Of a stretch of 64,000 bases of DNA, positions 37,616 to 47,528 are shown piece by piece. The first letter of the stretch is position 1. Every line of letters starts with the position of its first letter. The notes beneath the pieces were generated by a model. It worked only from the letters and a program-made list of their open reading frames with translations. It had not been told where the DNA came from and did not search any database. This DNA comes from Zea mays (Eukaryota; Streptophyta; Magnoliopsida; Poales; Poaceae): contig NC_050104.1 of NCBI RefSeq assembly GCF_902167145.1, forward strand, positions 105,039,849 to 105,103,848. Direction: 5' to 3'. The position numbers and the translations under genes were made by a program.

Positions 37616-38905
37616 TGAAAGGGAATTAGGCTTACACCTAGTTCCTAAATAATTTTGGTGATTGAATTGCCCAAACACAAATCTTTGGACTAACTAGTTT
37701 GCTCTAGTGTATAAGTTATACAGGTGTCAAAGGTTCACACTTAGCCAATAAAAAGACCATGTGTTGAGTTCAACAAAAATGCAAAGGGGCAACCGAAGGC
37801 ACCTCTGGTCTGGCACACCGGACTGTCCGGTGTGCCATCGGACAGTGTCCGGTGCACCAGAGGACTCCAACTCGAACTCGCCACCTTCGGGAATTTCCAG
37901 AGGCACTCGCACTATAATTCACCGGACTGTCCGGTGTGCACCGGACATGTCCGGTGCTCCAAGGAAGGGCGGCCTCAGGAACTCGCCAGCCTCGGGTTTT
38001 CACTCCAGCCGCTCCGCTATAATTCACCGGACTGTCCGGTGTACACCGGACTGTCCGGTGCATCTGCGGAGCAACGACTACTTCAGGCGCCAACGGCTCC
38101 CTGCAGCGCATTTATTGCGCGCCAGCGCGCGCAGAGGTCAGGCACGCGCATGCTGGCGCACCGGACACTCTACAGTACGTGTCCGGTGCGCCACCGGACA
38201 TCATGGCGGGCCCAGAAGTCAGAACTCCAACGGTCGATTTCCAACGGCACTGGTGACGTGGCGGGGGCACCGGACTGTCCGGTGCGCCATCGAACAGACA
38301 GCCCAGCCAACGGTCAAGTTTGGTGGTTGGGGCTATAAATACCCCAACCACCCCACCATTCATTGCATCCAAGTTCTTTACTTCCCAACTACTACAAGAG
38401 CTCTAGCATTCAATTCTAGACACACCAAAGAGATCAAATCCTCTCCATATTCCACACAACGCCCTAGTGACTAGAGAGAGATTTGCTTGTGTTCTTTCGA
38501 GCTCTTGCGCTTGGATTGCTTCCTTCTTTCTTGATTCTTTCTTGTGATCAAACACTCACTTGTAATTGAGGCAAGAGGCACCAATTGTGTGGTGGCCCTT
38601 GCGGGAAGTTTGATTCCCAAGTAATTTGAGAAGAGAAGCTCACTCGGTCCGTGGGACCGATTGAGAGAGGGAAGGGTTGAAAGAGACCCGGCCTTTGTGG
38701 CCTCCTCAACGGGGAGTAGGTTTGCAAGAACCGAACCTCGGTAAAACAAATCCGCGTGTCACACTCTTCATTTGCTTGCGATTTGTTTTGCTCCCTCTCT
38801 CGCGGACTCGTTTATATTTCTAACGCTAACCCGGCTTGTAGTTGTGATTATTTTTAAGAATTTCAGTTTCGCCCTATTCACCCCCCCCCCTCTAGGCGAC
38901 TTTCA
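37616..38905 (+). repeat. 3' LTR of Sirevirus F
   Basis: 1290 bp, mate of 30560-31888. TATA box TATAAATA at 38334-38341; the C-tract near 38880-38890 is longer than in the 5' copy. Confidence 0.92.
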
Positions 38906-38910
38906 CATCC

Positions 38911-39993
38911 CTCTTCCCCAACGAGCGTCACACTTGCCTCATGGCAAGAGAGAAAAAAGTAAGCACTCATACTAGTACTTATGCTTCTTCAAGTGAGGAT
39001 GAGTCTAGTGATGACGATGAGATAGATTACTCATGCTTATTCAAGGGATTAGATAGAACCAAGGTAGACAAAATTAATGAATTAATTGATGCCTTGAATG
39101 ACAAGAATATGCTTTTAGAAAAACAAGAGGATTTGTTGTATGAAGAACATGATAAATTTGTAGAAGCACAGAAATCTCTTGCTCTAGAAATTAAGAGGAA
39201 TGAAATGCTCTCTAGTGAATTATCTTCTTGTCATGAAACTATTGCTACGTTAAAAAGTTTTAATGATGATTTAAATGCTAAGCTAGAAAAATCTAGTAAA
39301 TTAACATCTTGTGTAGAACATGTTGAGATTTGCACTAGGTGTAAAGATTTTGACATTGATGCTTGTAGTGAACACCTAGTCTCAATTTCCAAACTAAATG
39401 ATGAATTGGCTAGTCTTAATGCCCAACTTAAGACTAGCAAAAGTGAATTTGATAAGTTAAAATTTGCAAGGGATGCCTACACAATTGGAAGACATCCCTC
39501 AATTAAGGATGGACTTGGCTACAAGAGGGAAGCCAAGAACTTGACAAGCCATAAGGCTCCAATCTCCGCCAAGGAGAAAGGGAAGGCCCCTATGGCTAGT
39601 AGTGTGCAAAAGAACCATGCCTTTATGTACTATGATAGGAGACAATCTAGAAATGGTTATAGGAGTTGTAATGCATATAATGCCTTTGATTCTCATGCCA
39701 TGTTTGCTTCTAGTTCTTCTTATGTGCATGATAGAAATGTTGGTAGGAGAAATGATGTTCATAATATGCCTAGGAGAAATGTTGTTAATGCTCCTAGGAA
39801 AGTTAATGAACCTTCTACAATATATCATGCTTTAAATGCTTCGTTTGCTATTTGTAGAAAGGATAGGAAGATAGTTGCTAGAAAATTAGGGGCAAGATGC
39901 AAGGGAGACAAAACTTGCATTTGGGTCCCTAAGGATATTTGCACTAACCTTGTAGGACCCAACATGAGTTGGGTACCTAAGACCCAAGCCTAA
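38911..39993 (+). pseudogene. gag: Sirevirus E gag, part 2
   Basis: Continues part 1 in the same frame after the duplicated CATCC: acidic stretch, coiled-coil-like region (about 39070-39480), then a basic C-terminus with two WVPK motifs ending at TAA 39991-39993. Both parts together would be 797 residues, essentially the length of the gag in element C (796). Confidence 0.9.
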
Positions 39994-40000
39994 ATTTGCC

Positions 40001-42769
40001 TTGCAGGTTTATGCATCCGGGGGATCAAGCTGGATTATCGACAGCGGATGCACAAACCATATGACGGGGGAGAAGAAGATGTTCACCTCCTACGTCAAGA
40101 ATAAGGATTCCCAAGATTCAATTATATTCGGTGATGGGAATCAAGGCAAGGTAAAAGGGTTAGGTAAAATTGCAATTTCTAATGAGCACTCTATCTCCAA
40201 TGTGTTTTTAGTTGAGTCTCTTGGTTACAATTTGCTATCTGTTAGTCAACTATGCAATATGGGATATAATTGTCTTTTTACAAATGTAGATGTATCTGTC
40301 TTTAGAAGAAGTGATGGTTCACTAGCCTTTAAGGGTGTATTAGACGGCAAGCTTTACTTAGTTGATTTTGCAAAAGAAGAGGCCGGTCTAGATGCATGCT
40401 TTATTGCTAAGACTAGCATGGGCTGGCTGTGGCATCGCCGCTTAGCACATGTGGGGATGAAGAACCTTCACAAGCTTCTAAAGGGAGAACACGTGATAGG
40501 TTTGACTAACGTACAATTCGAAAAAGATAGACCCTGTGCAGCTTGTCAGGCAGGTAAACAGGTGGGAGGAGCGCATCACAGCAAGAATGTGATGACCACA
40601 TCAAGACCCCTGGAGCTGCTACATATGGACCTCTTCGGACCCGTCGCCTATCTAAGCATAGGAGGAAGTAAGTATGGTTTAGTTGTTGTTGATGACTTTT
40701 CCCGCTTCACTTGGGTGTTCTTTTTGCAGGATAAGTCTGAAACCCAAGGGACCCTCAAGCGCTTCCTCAGGAGAGCTCAAAATGAGTTTGAGCTCAAGGT
40801 GAAGAAGATAAGGAGCGACAACGGGTCCGAGTTCAAGAACCTTCAAGTGGAGGAGTTCCTTGAGGAGGAAGGGATCAAGCACGAGTTCTCCGCTCCCTAC
40901 ACACCACAGCAAAATGGTGTGGTAGAAAGGAAGAACAGGACGCTAATCGATATGGCGAGGACGATGCTTGGAGAATTCAAGACCCCCGAGCGTTTTTGGT
41001 CGGAAGCCGTGAACACGGCTTGCCACGCCATCAACAGGGTCTACCTTCATCGCCTCCTCAAGAAGACTTCGTATGAGCTACTAACCGGTAACAAACCCAA
41101 TGTATCTTACTTTCGTGTATTTGGGAGCAGGTGCTACATTCTAGTAAAGAAGGGTAGAAATTCAAAATTTGCTCCCAAAGCTGTAGAAGGGTTTTTGTTA
41201 GGTTATGACTCAAATACAAAGGCGTATAGAGTTTTCAACAAATCATCGGGTTTGGTTGAAGTCTCTAGCGACGTTGTATTTGATGAGACTAATGGCTCTC
41301 CAATAGAGCAAGTTGTTGATTATTATGATGTAGATGAAGAAGATGTTCCGACGGCCGCTATACGAACCATGGCGATTGGAGAAGTGCGGCCACAGGAACA
41401 AGATGAACGAGATCAACCTTCTTCCTCAACAACGGTGCATCCCCCAACTCAAGACGATGAACAGGTTCATCAAAAGGAGGCGTGTGATCAAGGGGGAGCA
41501 CAAGATGATCACGTGATGGAGGAAGAAGCGCGACCGGCACCTCCAACCCAAGTTCGAGCGGTGATTCAAAGGGATCATCCCGTCGACCAAATTTTGGGTG
41601 ACATTAGTAAGGGAGTAACTACTCGATCTCGATTAGTTAATTTTTGTGAGCATTACTCCTTTGTCTCTTCTATTGAGCCTTTCAGGGTAGAGGAGGCCTT
41701 GCTAGATCCGGATTGGGTATTGGCCATGCAGGAGGAACTCAACAACTTCAAGCGCAATGAAGTTTGGACACTGGTGCCTCGTCCCAAGCAAAACGTTGTG
41801 GGAACCAAGTGGGTGTTCCGCAACAAACAGGACGAGCACGGGGTGGTGACGAGGAACAAGGCTCGACTTGTGGCAAAAGGTTATGCCCAAGTCGCAGGTT
41901 TGGACTTTGAGGAGACTTTTGCTCCTGTGGCTAGGCTAGAATCAATTCGTATCTTGCTAGCATATGCCGCTCACCATTCTTTCAGGTTGTACCAAATGGA
42001 TGTGAAGAGCGCGTTCCTCAACGGGCCGATCAAGGAGGAGGTGTACGTAGACGGACACACCGACCTCAACAAAGGAGGTAAGTCCGTTGATCAAAAAGCA
42101 TACCGGTCAATGATAGGGTCTTTACTTTATTTATGTGCTAGTAGACCGGATATTATGCTTAGCGTACGCATGTGTGCTAGATTTCAATCCGATCCTAAGG
42201 AGTGTCACTTAGTGGCGGTAAAGCGAATTCTTAGATATTTGGTTGCTACGCCTTGCTTCGGGCTCTGGTATCCAAAGGGGTCTACCTTTGACTTGGTTGG
42301 ATACTCAGATTCCGACTATGCTGGATGTAAGGTCGATAGGAAGAGTACATCAGGGACGTGCCAATTCTTAGGAAGGTCCCTGGTGTCGTGGAACTCTAAG
42401 AAACAAACCTCTGTTGCCCTATCCACCGCTGAGGCCGAGTATGTTGCCGCAGGACAGTGTTGCGCGCAACTACTTTGGATGAGGCAAACCCTTCGGGACT
42501 TTGGCTACAATCTGAGCAAAGTCCCACTCCTATGTGACAATGAGAGTGCTATCCGCATGGCGGAAAATCCAGTTGAACACAGCCGCACAAAGCACATAGA
42601 CATCCGGCATCACTTTTTGAGAGACCACCAGCAAAAGGGAGATATCGAAGTGTTTCATGTTAGCACCGAGAACCAGCTAGCCGATATCTTTACCAAGCCT
42701 CTAGATGAGAAGACCTTTTGCAGGTTGCGTAGTGAGCTAAATGTCTTAGATTCGCGGAACTTGGATTGA
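40001..42769 (+). CDS. pol: Sirevirus E pol, open frame with RT active site deleted
   Basis: A 922-codon open frame with protease (DSGC), integrase ([21 protein letters not shown]) and RNase H ([22 protein letters not shown]) intact. Relative to element C, 438 bp (C positions 13917-14354) are missing, removing 146 codons between KEEVYV and DGHTDLN, including the YVDD catalytic motif and the finger/palm core. The deletion keeps the frame, so the locus looks intact on a length scan, but the enzyme cannot polymerise DNA. The boundary with gag has the same CCTTGCAG/GTTTATG as in C. Confidence 0.9.
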   Translation: MQVYASGGSSWIIDSGCTNHMTGEKKMFTSYVKNKDSQDSIIFGDGNQGKVKGLGKIAISNEHSISNVFLVESLGYNLLSVSQLCNMGYNCLFTNVDVSVFRRSDGSLAFKGVLDGKLYLVDFAKEEAGLDACFIAKTSMGWLWHRRLAHVGMKNLHKLLKGEHVIGLTNVQFEKDRPCAACQAGKQVGGAHHSKNVMTTSRPLELLHMDLFGPVAYLSIGGSKYGLVVVDDFSRFTWVFFLQDKSETQGTLKRFLRRAQNEFELKVKKIRSDNGSEFKNLQVEEFLEEEGIKHEFSAPYTPQQNGVVERKNRTLIDMARTMLGEFKTPERFWSEAVNTACHAINRVYLHRLLKKTSYELLTGNKPNVSYFRVFGSRCYILVKKGRNSKFAPKAVEGFLLGYDSNTKAYRVFNKSSGLVEVSSDVVFDETNGSPIEQVVDYYDVDEEDVPTAAIRTMAIGEVRPQEQDERDQPSSSTTVHPPTQDDEQVHQKEACDQGGAQDDHVMEEEARPAPPTQVRAVIQRDHPVDQILGDISKGVTTRSRLVNFCEHYSFVSSIEPFRVEEALLDPDWVLAMQEELNNFKRNEVWTLVPRPKQNVVGTKWVFRNKQDEHGVVTRNKARLVAKGYAQVAGLDFEETFAPVARLESIRILLAYAAHHSFRLYQMDVKSAFLNGPIKEEVYVDGHTDLNKGGKSVDQKAYRSMIGSLLYLCASRPDIMLSVRMCARFQSDPKECHLVAVKRILRYLVATPCFGLWYPKGSTFDLVGYSDSDYAGCKVDRKSTSGTCQFLGRSLVSWNSKKQTSVALSTAEAEYVAAGQCCAQLLWMRQTLRDFGYNLSKVPLLCDNESAIRMAENPVEHSRTKHIDIRHHFLRDHQQKGDIEVFHVSTENQLADIFTKPLDEKTFCRLRSELNVLDSRNLD

Positions 42770-43560
42770 TTTATAGCATACATGTGTTTATGCCCTTGAT
42801 CATGTTCCTTATGCATTTCGTTGCTTACTTATGGTGCTCAAGTTGTACAAACACTCCCTGGACCTCACAAGTCCTGTTTGCAAGTGATGCACATATTTAG
42901 GGGGAGTTGTGCTACAACTTGACCCTTTGAGACTAACCATGTACTTGAGTTTGGTTGTTTTAGTCTCCAAGGATAATTGAAAGGGAAAAAGGTGGACTTG
43001 GATCATGCAAGACTTCCACTGCACTCCGATGAAAAGAGTAACTCTTCCAAGTTCATCTTTATACTCTTATTGCCTATTTGCTCTTAGTTGAAGATTTTGG
43101 TGAGGCAATGGGGTTAAAGGGCCAAGATTGATCCCGTTTTGGTGCTTGATGTCAAAGGGGGAGAAAATAAAGGCCAAAGCGATAAATGGATCAACTACCA
43201 CTTGAGAGATTTTGAAAACAGTAGAATAGAGCTTTTGGTTTGTCAAAACTCTTTTGTTGTCTCTCTTGTCAAAAGTTGGCTTCTTGTGGGGAGAAGTGTT
43301 GATTATGGGAAAAAGGGGAAGTTTTTGAAATCTTGAATCAATTTCTCTTGGAATGACTCTCTTTATGTCTTAACATGTGTGTTTGACTTAGAGATAGAAA
43401 TTTGAGTTGGATTTGCAAAAACAAACCAAGTGGTGGCATAGAGTGATCCATATATGTCAAAATTGAATCAAAACAATTTTGAGTTCTTATTTGATTTGAT
43501 TTTGTACTTGTTCTACTTGCTTTATGTTGTGTTGGCATAAATCACCAAAAAGGGGGAGAT
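42770..43560 (+). other. Non-coding 3' region of Sirevirus E
   Basis: No coding sequence. G-rich tracts near 42899 and 43157 and the polypurine tract AAAAAGGGGGAGAT at 43547-43560 next to the 3' LTR. Confidence 0.8.
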
Positions 43561-44790
43561 TGAAAGGGAAATGTGCCTTTGGGCCATTTCTAAGTGTTTT
43601 GGTGATTTAGTGTCCAACACAAGTGCCTAAGTGTAAAAAGGTGGACAAAGTACAAATCAAGAATTAAGGTATGTTTCTCAGACTTAGTACATTGTTTTAT
43701 GGACTAATGTATTGTGTCTAAGTGCTGGAAACAGGAAAAATCCAATTGGAAATGTCTTGGCTCGAGCAGCCAAGAATCTGCTGAGTCTAGGAGCACCGGA
43801 CTGTCCGGTGGTGCATCGGACAGTGTCCGGTGCGCCAGGCTGACTCGGCGTGAAGTGGCCGCTCTCGGGAATTCGCCGACGGCGTACGGCTAAAATTCAC
43901 CGGACTGTCCGGTGTGCACCGGACTGTCCGGTGAGCCAATGGTCGGCCGGGCCAACGGTCGGCCGCGGAATCTGCGCGCGACACGTGGCCGGGCCAACGG
44001 TCGGAAGGGGGCACCGGACTGTCCGGTGTGCACCGGACATGTCCGGTGCGCCAACGGCTCCCAGATCTACAACGGTCGGCTGCACCATTTTAGGAAGGAA
44101 ATCGGGCACCGGACAGTGTCCGGTGCACCCGACGACAGAAGGCAAGGATGGCCTTTCAGATTTGCGCTCAACGGCTCCTAGCTGCCTTGGGGCTATAAAA
44201 GGGACCCCTAGGCGCATGGAGGACACACCAAGCATTCCTACAACATTCCTAAGCACCAAGACATCGATTCCGCGCATTTGGTTCATTGTGATAGCATCTA
44301 GAGCTCTTGTTGAGTTGTGAACTCATTGAGTTGTGTTGCGAGCTCTTGTTGCGACTTGTGTGCGTGCTGTTGCTCTGATTTTGAGTCTTGTGTGCGTTGC
44401 TAGTCCCTCCCTTACTCCGTATTTCTTTGTGAATCTCAAGTGTAAGGGCGAGAGGCTCCAAGTTGTGGAGATTCCTCGCAAACGGGATATTGAAAGGCAA
44501 AGCAAAACACTGTGGTATTCAAGTTGGTCTTTGGACCGCTTGAGAGGGGTTGATTGCAACCCTCGTCCGTTGGGACGCCACAACGTGGAGTAGGCAAGCG
44601 TTGGTCTTGGCCGAACCACGGGATAAACCACTGTGTCATCTCTGTGTTTGATCTCTTGTGGTATTGTGTTTTGTTGAGACTCCTCTCTAGCCACTTGACG
44701 ATTATTGTGCTAACACTTAACAAGTTTTTGTGGCTATAAGTTTAAGTTTCACAGGATCACCTATTCACCCCCCCCCTCTAGGTGCTCTCA
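43561..44790 (+). repeat. 3' LTR of Sirevirus E
   Basis: 1230 bp, mate of 27931-29197, shorter by two palindrome units. TATA box TATAAAAG at 44204-44211. The C-tract just before the end (about 44767-44776) is longer than in the 5' copy. Confidence 0.92.
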
Positions 44791-46588
44791 ACTTTGCACT
44801 AGCTCCACATGCTACATATGGAACAGCTCAAGGCGCTGTCAAGCACGACTTTTGGGTAATGTTTCAAACTAACATTTATTAGTTGTTTCAAACTAACATT
44901 TATTAGTTGTTTTCAAACTAATTTTATTTTCGATGTTGGACAGAGACGCTATCGTGTGGAACCTGAGGCTCAAGAGCATGCAGACCGAGTATTAGAGAAA
45001 AATGCGAAGAAGGTGTGCAGGAATGCATTTTCCAATGCTCGTCTACAGGTTGTGAACGCATACATGAAGCGCCGAGGTCATTCTATCAACAACTTTCGAC
45101 AATATTCGGATGTCTACTTGACTGTAGACCAGTACATGGAGGTAAAAATCTAATTTAGCAGCTCATTCAGATGTGAATGTAATTTTGAGCTAACGCTTTA
45201 TATGCAGGTAACTCTTCCATGGATGGAACACCGGCCGCAGGCTTACAAGGCTTTGTGTGAGATATGGGCTTTGCCCGAGTGGATTGAGAAGTCTAATAGG
45301 AATCGACATAGGCAACGCCATCAGTAGGACGAGGACGATGATGAGGTCGTAGTCAACCATACCTATGGGGCTGATGGACACATTCGGTTGGCGAAGCGAA
45401 TGGTGAGTATGTAGTATTCTGTTTTACTCAGAAATGAAATTGGATTAAACTCATATATTTGCAGGAGGCTCAAACTAGAGTTGTCCCGATCCCAATCGAT
45501 GTTTATAGGAGATGGCATAGAGCGAAAAACAATGAAATCTCCGATGAGCTGTGTAGTCAAGCGGCCATTGAGCGTATGGTTAGTTGTTGTTATGATTAAT
45601 GTTTTCTTGCCATATAGCTATAAATTACATGTGTGCTGAACCTTCATATTGTATTGCAGGAGACATACGGGCAGGAGATGGTTAAGAAGTATGGAGAAGA
45701 CTACGATTGGTGAGGAGCGCCTACCATCGACGCTGAAGTTGTGCATTCACTTGGAGGCAAGGCGCATGGACGGTTTGAACTTGTGAATTTTTTTCAATAA
45801 TATTGGAACTATGACCGAATAGCTAATTTTCTTGTTTTTCAAGATATTCTATGTTTACCGGTGTTATCGATTCGACGGAGTTGCGTTCTCGTAGCGGCTC
45901 TTCGTCGCAGGCGGGTTGTGGTAGTAGCAGCCGTAGTCGTCGCTCTGTATCTAGCATGGAGGAGGTTATGAGGGAGCAGCAAGAAAAGTTTCGTGAAGAG
46001 CTGCAGCAACAACAAATGACATTCCTCAAAGAGCAACCAGAGTACATGGTTGCTTACAACGCACAGGCCCAACAAGCAATGAACGTGAGTGTCTTATTTC
46101 TTCTCAACACGCTCGATATTGGTTCTATAACTAACATATTATATTTGCAACAGTCTTGGTTTCCACGGCAGGCACAGCAGCAACCATTTGTTTTCCCTCA
46201 GTTTTAGCCACTGATGCCTCAGTGGGGATTACATGCTCCGCCACCTCTACCTACACCTTAGGTGCTTCAATTTAGTTAAGACTTATCGTTTGTATCAACC
46301 TAATTTCAAATCTTTACTAAACTTGATTTTGTAGGGATCCGGGGTCATGGGCCACAACACGCCACCACCGATCATACCAGCACCAAGAGGAACTTATGCA
46401 GGGGAGGGAGCTACTCCAGGAGAGGTTAGTTTGAGAAACAATTTGTTTGAATAGTGGTCATACATGTAACCAATGCCGTTATTAATGTCTTCTTTTTTCT
46501 TTAGAATCCAAACTCGTTACACGACTTCGTCAACGAGTTTTTCGCTTCTGGAGGTAGTGGACACAACTCCAACGACCCCGATATGTGA
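44791..46588 (+). pseudogene. CACTA (En/Spm) element: transposase-associated protein gene, decayed
   Basis: Exon-like blocks with good splice sites can be followed: to about 44854; 44943-45141; 45208-45402; 45465-45578; 45660 to about 45790; then further blocks from about 45850 and a last exon 46505-46588. The translation contains EPEAQEHADRVLEKNAKK, VTLPWMEHRPQAYKALCE, ETYGQEMVKKYGEDYDW and LGGKAHGRF, followed by a Ser-rich linker and a Gln-rich coiled coil (REQQEKFREELQQQQ). This is the pattern of the plant Ptta/En/Spm accessory transposase family (Transposase_24-like). In-frame stops lie at about 45325 (TAG) and just after DYDW near 45711 (TGA where CGA is likely), so it is inactive. Exact exon ends beyond 45790 are uncertain. 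Confidence 0.65.
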
Positions 46589-46980
46589 TGAAGTTATCTT
46601 TGTGCCGCATTGTGCGTTGTAATGGACTATTTGTGGACTTTATGTTTGTATGGATTATTTGTGGACTTTATGTCTGTATGGACTCAAGTTTTATGTTGTG
46701 GACTCAAGTATGAATTTTCTGTTATTGTATGAATTTTCTGTTATTTTTTGCATTTTTTCAAAAAAAAATTCTCTGAAATTGTTAATTTTCGGCGGTGAGG
46801 CCCCCAAAAATATGGCCTTATTTTTGGCTAATTTTTTCTGGCGGCCAGGAACCGCCGAAAATAAGCCTAAAGCCGCCGAAAATAGCTTATTTTCGGCAGT
46901 AAAGACCTTATTTTCGGCGGCTTCTGGCCGTCGAAAATGACTGTAGCTCTTGTAGTGATGGGTAGCTCTTGTAGTGATGG
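46589..46980 (+). mobile_element. CACTA 3' subterminal region and terminus
   Basis: The region holds inverted copies of a GCCGAAAATA-type motif (TTTTCGGCGG near 46787 and 46910; CCGCCGAAAATA near 46851 and 46873), the usual subterminal transposase-binding pattern of CACTA elements. It ends in CTCTTGTAGTG at 46957, the reverse complement of the CACTACAAGAG terminus. The last 19 bases (46943-46961) are repeated directly at 46962-46980, so the true end could be at 46957 or 46976. The left end of the CACTA element is outside the window. Confidence 0.7.
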
Positions 46981-47528
46981 GTAATTTAATAGGTAGGAAT
47001 GTTTTTGATAGATATGTGTATAGTATTATACGAAGTGGGCACGTGATGGATACATATCCGATGTCTTCCTAGGAAGTGTACACATTTTACAACAAGCAGT
47101 CCGGCCAGACAGGGCAATGAGATGGGCCCACGTTCCACTTACCCATTTCTCCTCCAGCTCTCCCCATCCCCTCCTCCCTCCCGTCCGGCCGTTGGCCTCT
47201 ACTAGTAGTCTCTCGCGCGCTCGTTGCTAGGCAGTTGGCAAAGCAGTCCTTACCAACTGCCCTTCCCCACCCCGCTCCCGCGTAATCCAACCGCTAATAA
47301 TAACCGCTGCTCTGATTAGCGCAATCTCCACCGCTATAATTACGCTCCCGCCTGCGCGCGCGGGCCTATCAGCCCTAGCTAGCTACCCAGCCGCCTCCGC
47401 TGCTCGCCTCCTCACTTGCGCGTGTCGTGTCGTGTCGTGTTGCGCTAAGTCAGCTGCTTGCTACTAGGGTTAGGGTTTGCGGCTGCGCGCTCGCGTGCGT
47501 GCATGCGCGTGGGTTGGCCGCGGCAGGG
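46981..47528 (+). promoter_or_regulatory. 5' flank and probable 5' UTR of the RRM gene
   Basis: The base composition changes here from AT-rich transposon to GC-rich gene flank. No strong TATA box is visible (TATAAT at 47335-47340 is weak). A perfect (CGTGT)4 microsatellite lies at 47421-47440 and a telobox at 47465-47478. The CACTA terminus is only about 550-570 bp upstream of the start codon. Confidence 0.5.
47465..47478 (-). promoter_or_regulatory. Telobox (AAACCCTAACCCTA on the - strand) in the RRM gene 5' UTR
   Basis: TAGGGTTAGGGTTT on the + strand, 51 bases before the start codon. Teloboxes (AAACCCTAA) are known plant promoter/leader elements of genes active in dividing cells and of translation-related genes, bound by Myb-type telobox proteins. 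Function here is inferred from sequence and position alone. Confidence 0.5.

Larger units (their letters stand above)
30560..38905 (+). mobile_element. Sirevirus F, Opie-like, in the gag gene of E (8.3 kb)
   Basis: 8346 bp from TGAAAGGGAATTAGG at 30560 to CTTTCA at 38905, flanked by CATCC (30555-30559 and 38906-38910). PBS TGATATCAGAGC at 31891-31902 (one mismatch), polypurine tract at 37602-37615. gag has a large internal deletion and one stop; pol has one stop. It is the youngest layer of this stack by position. Confidence 0.92.
27931..44790 (+). mobile_element. Sirevirus E, Ji-like, split by element F
   Basis: LTR retrotransposon from TGAAAGGG at 27931 to GCTCTCA at 44790, flanked by ACTTT. 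Without F it is about 8.5 kb. PBS TGGTATCAGAAC at 29200-29211, polypurine tract at 43547-43560. Its gag is interrupted only by F, and its pol is open but lacks 438 bp of RT. It sits in the CACTA element. Confidence 0.92.

Noticed and set aside
45851..46207. Independent small gene with a Gln-rich coiled coil
   Set aside because: It lies between exon-like blocks of the CACTA accessory protein and fits its C-terminal part; splice-like boundaries surround it.
47427..47528. Longer N-terminus for the RRM protein starting at 47427
   Set aside because: The frame starts with GTG, is Cys/Arg-rich without similarity to the family, and covers the telobox leader; ATG 47529 is the first ATG in frame.
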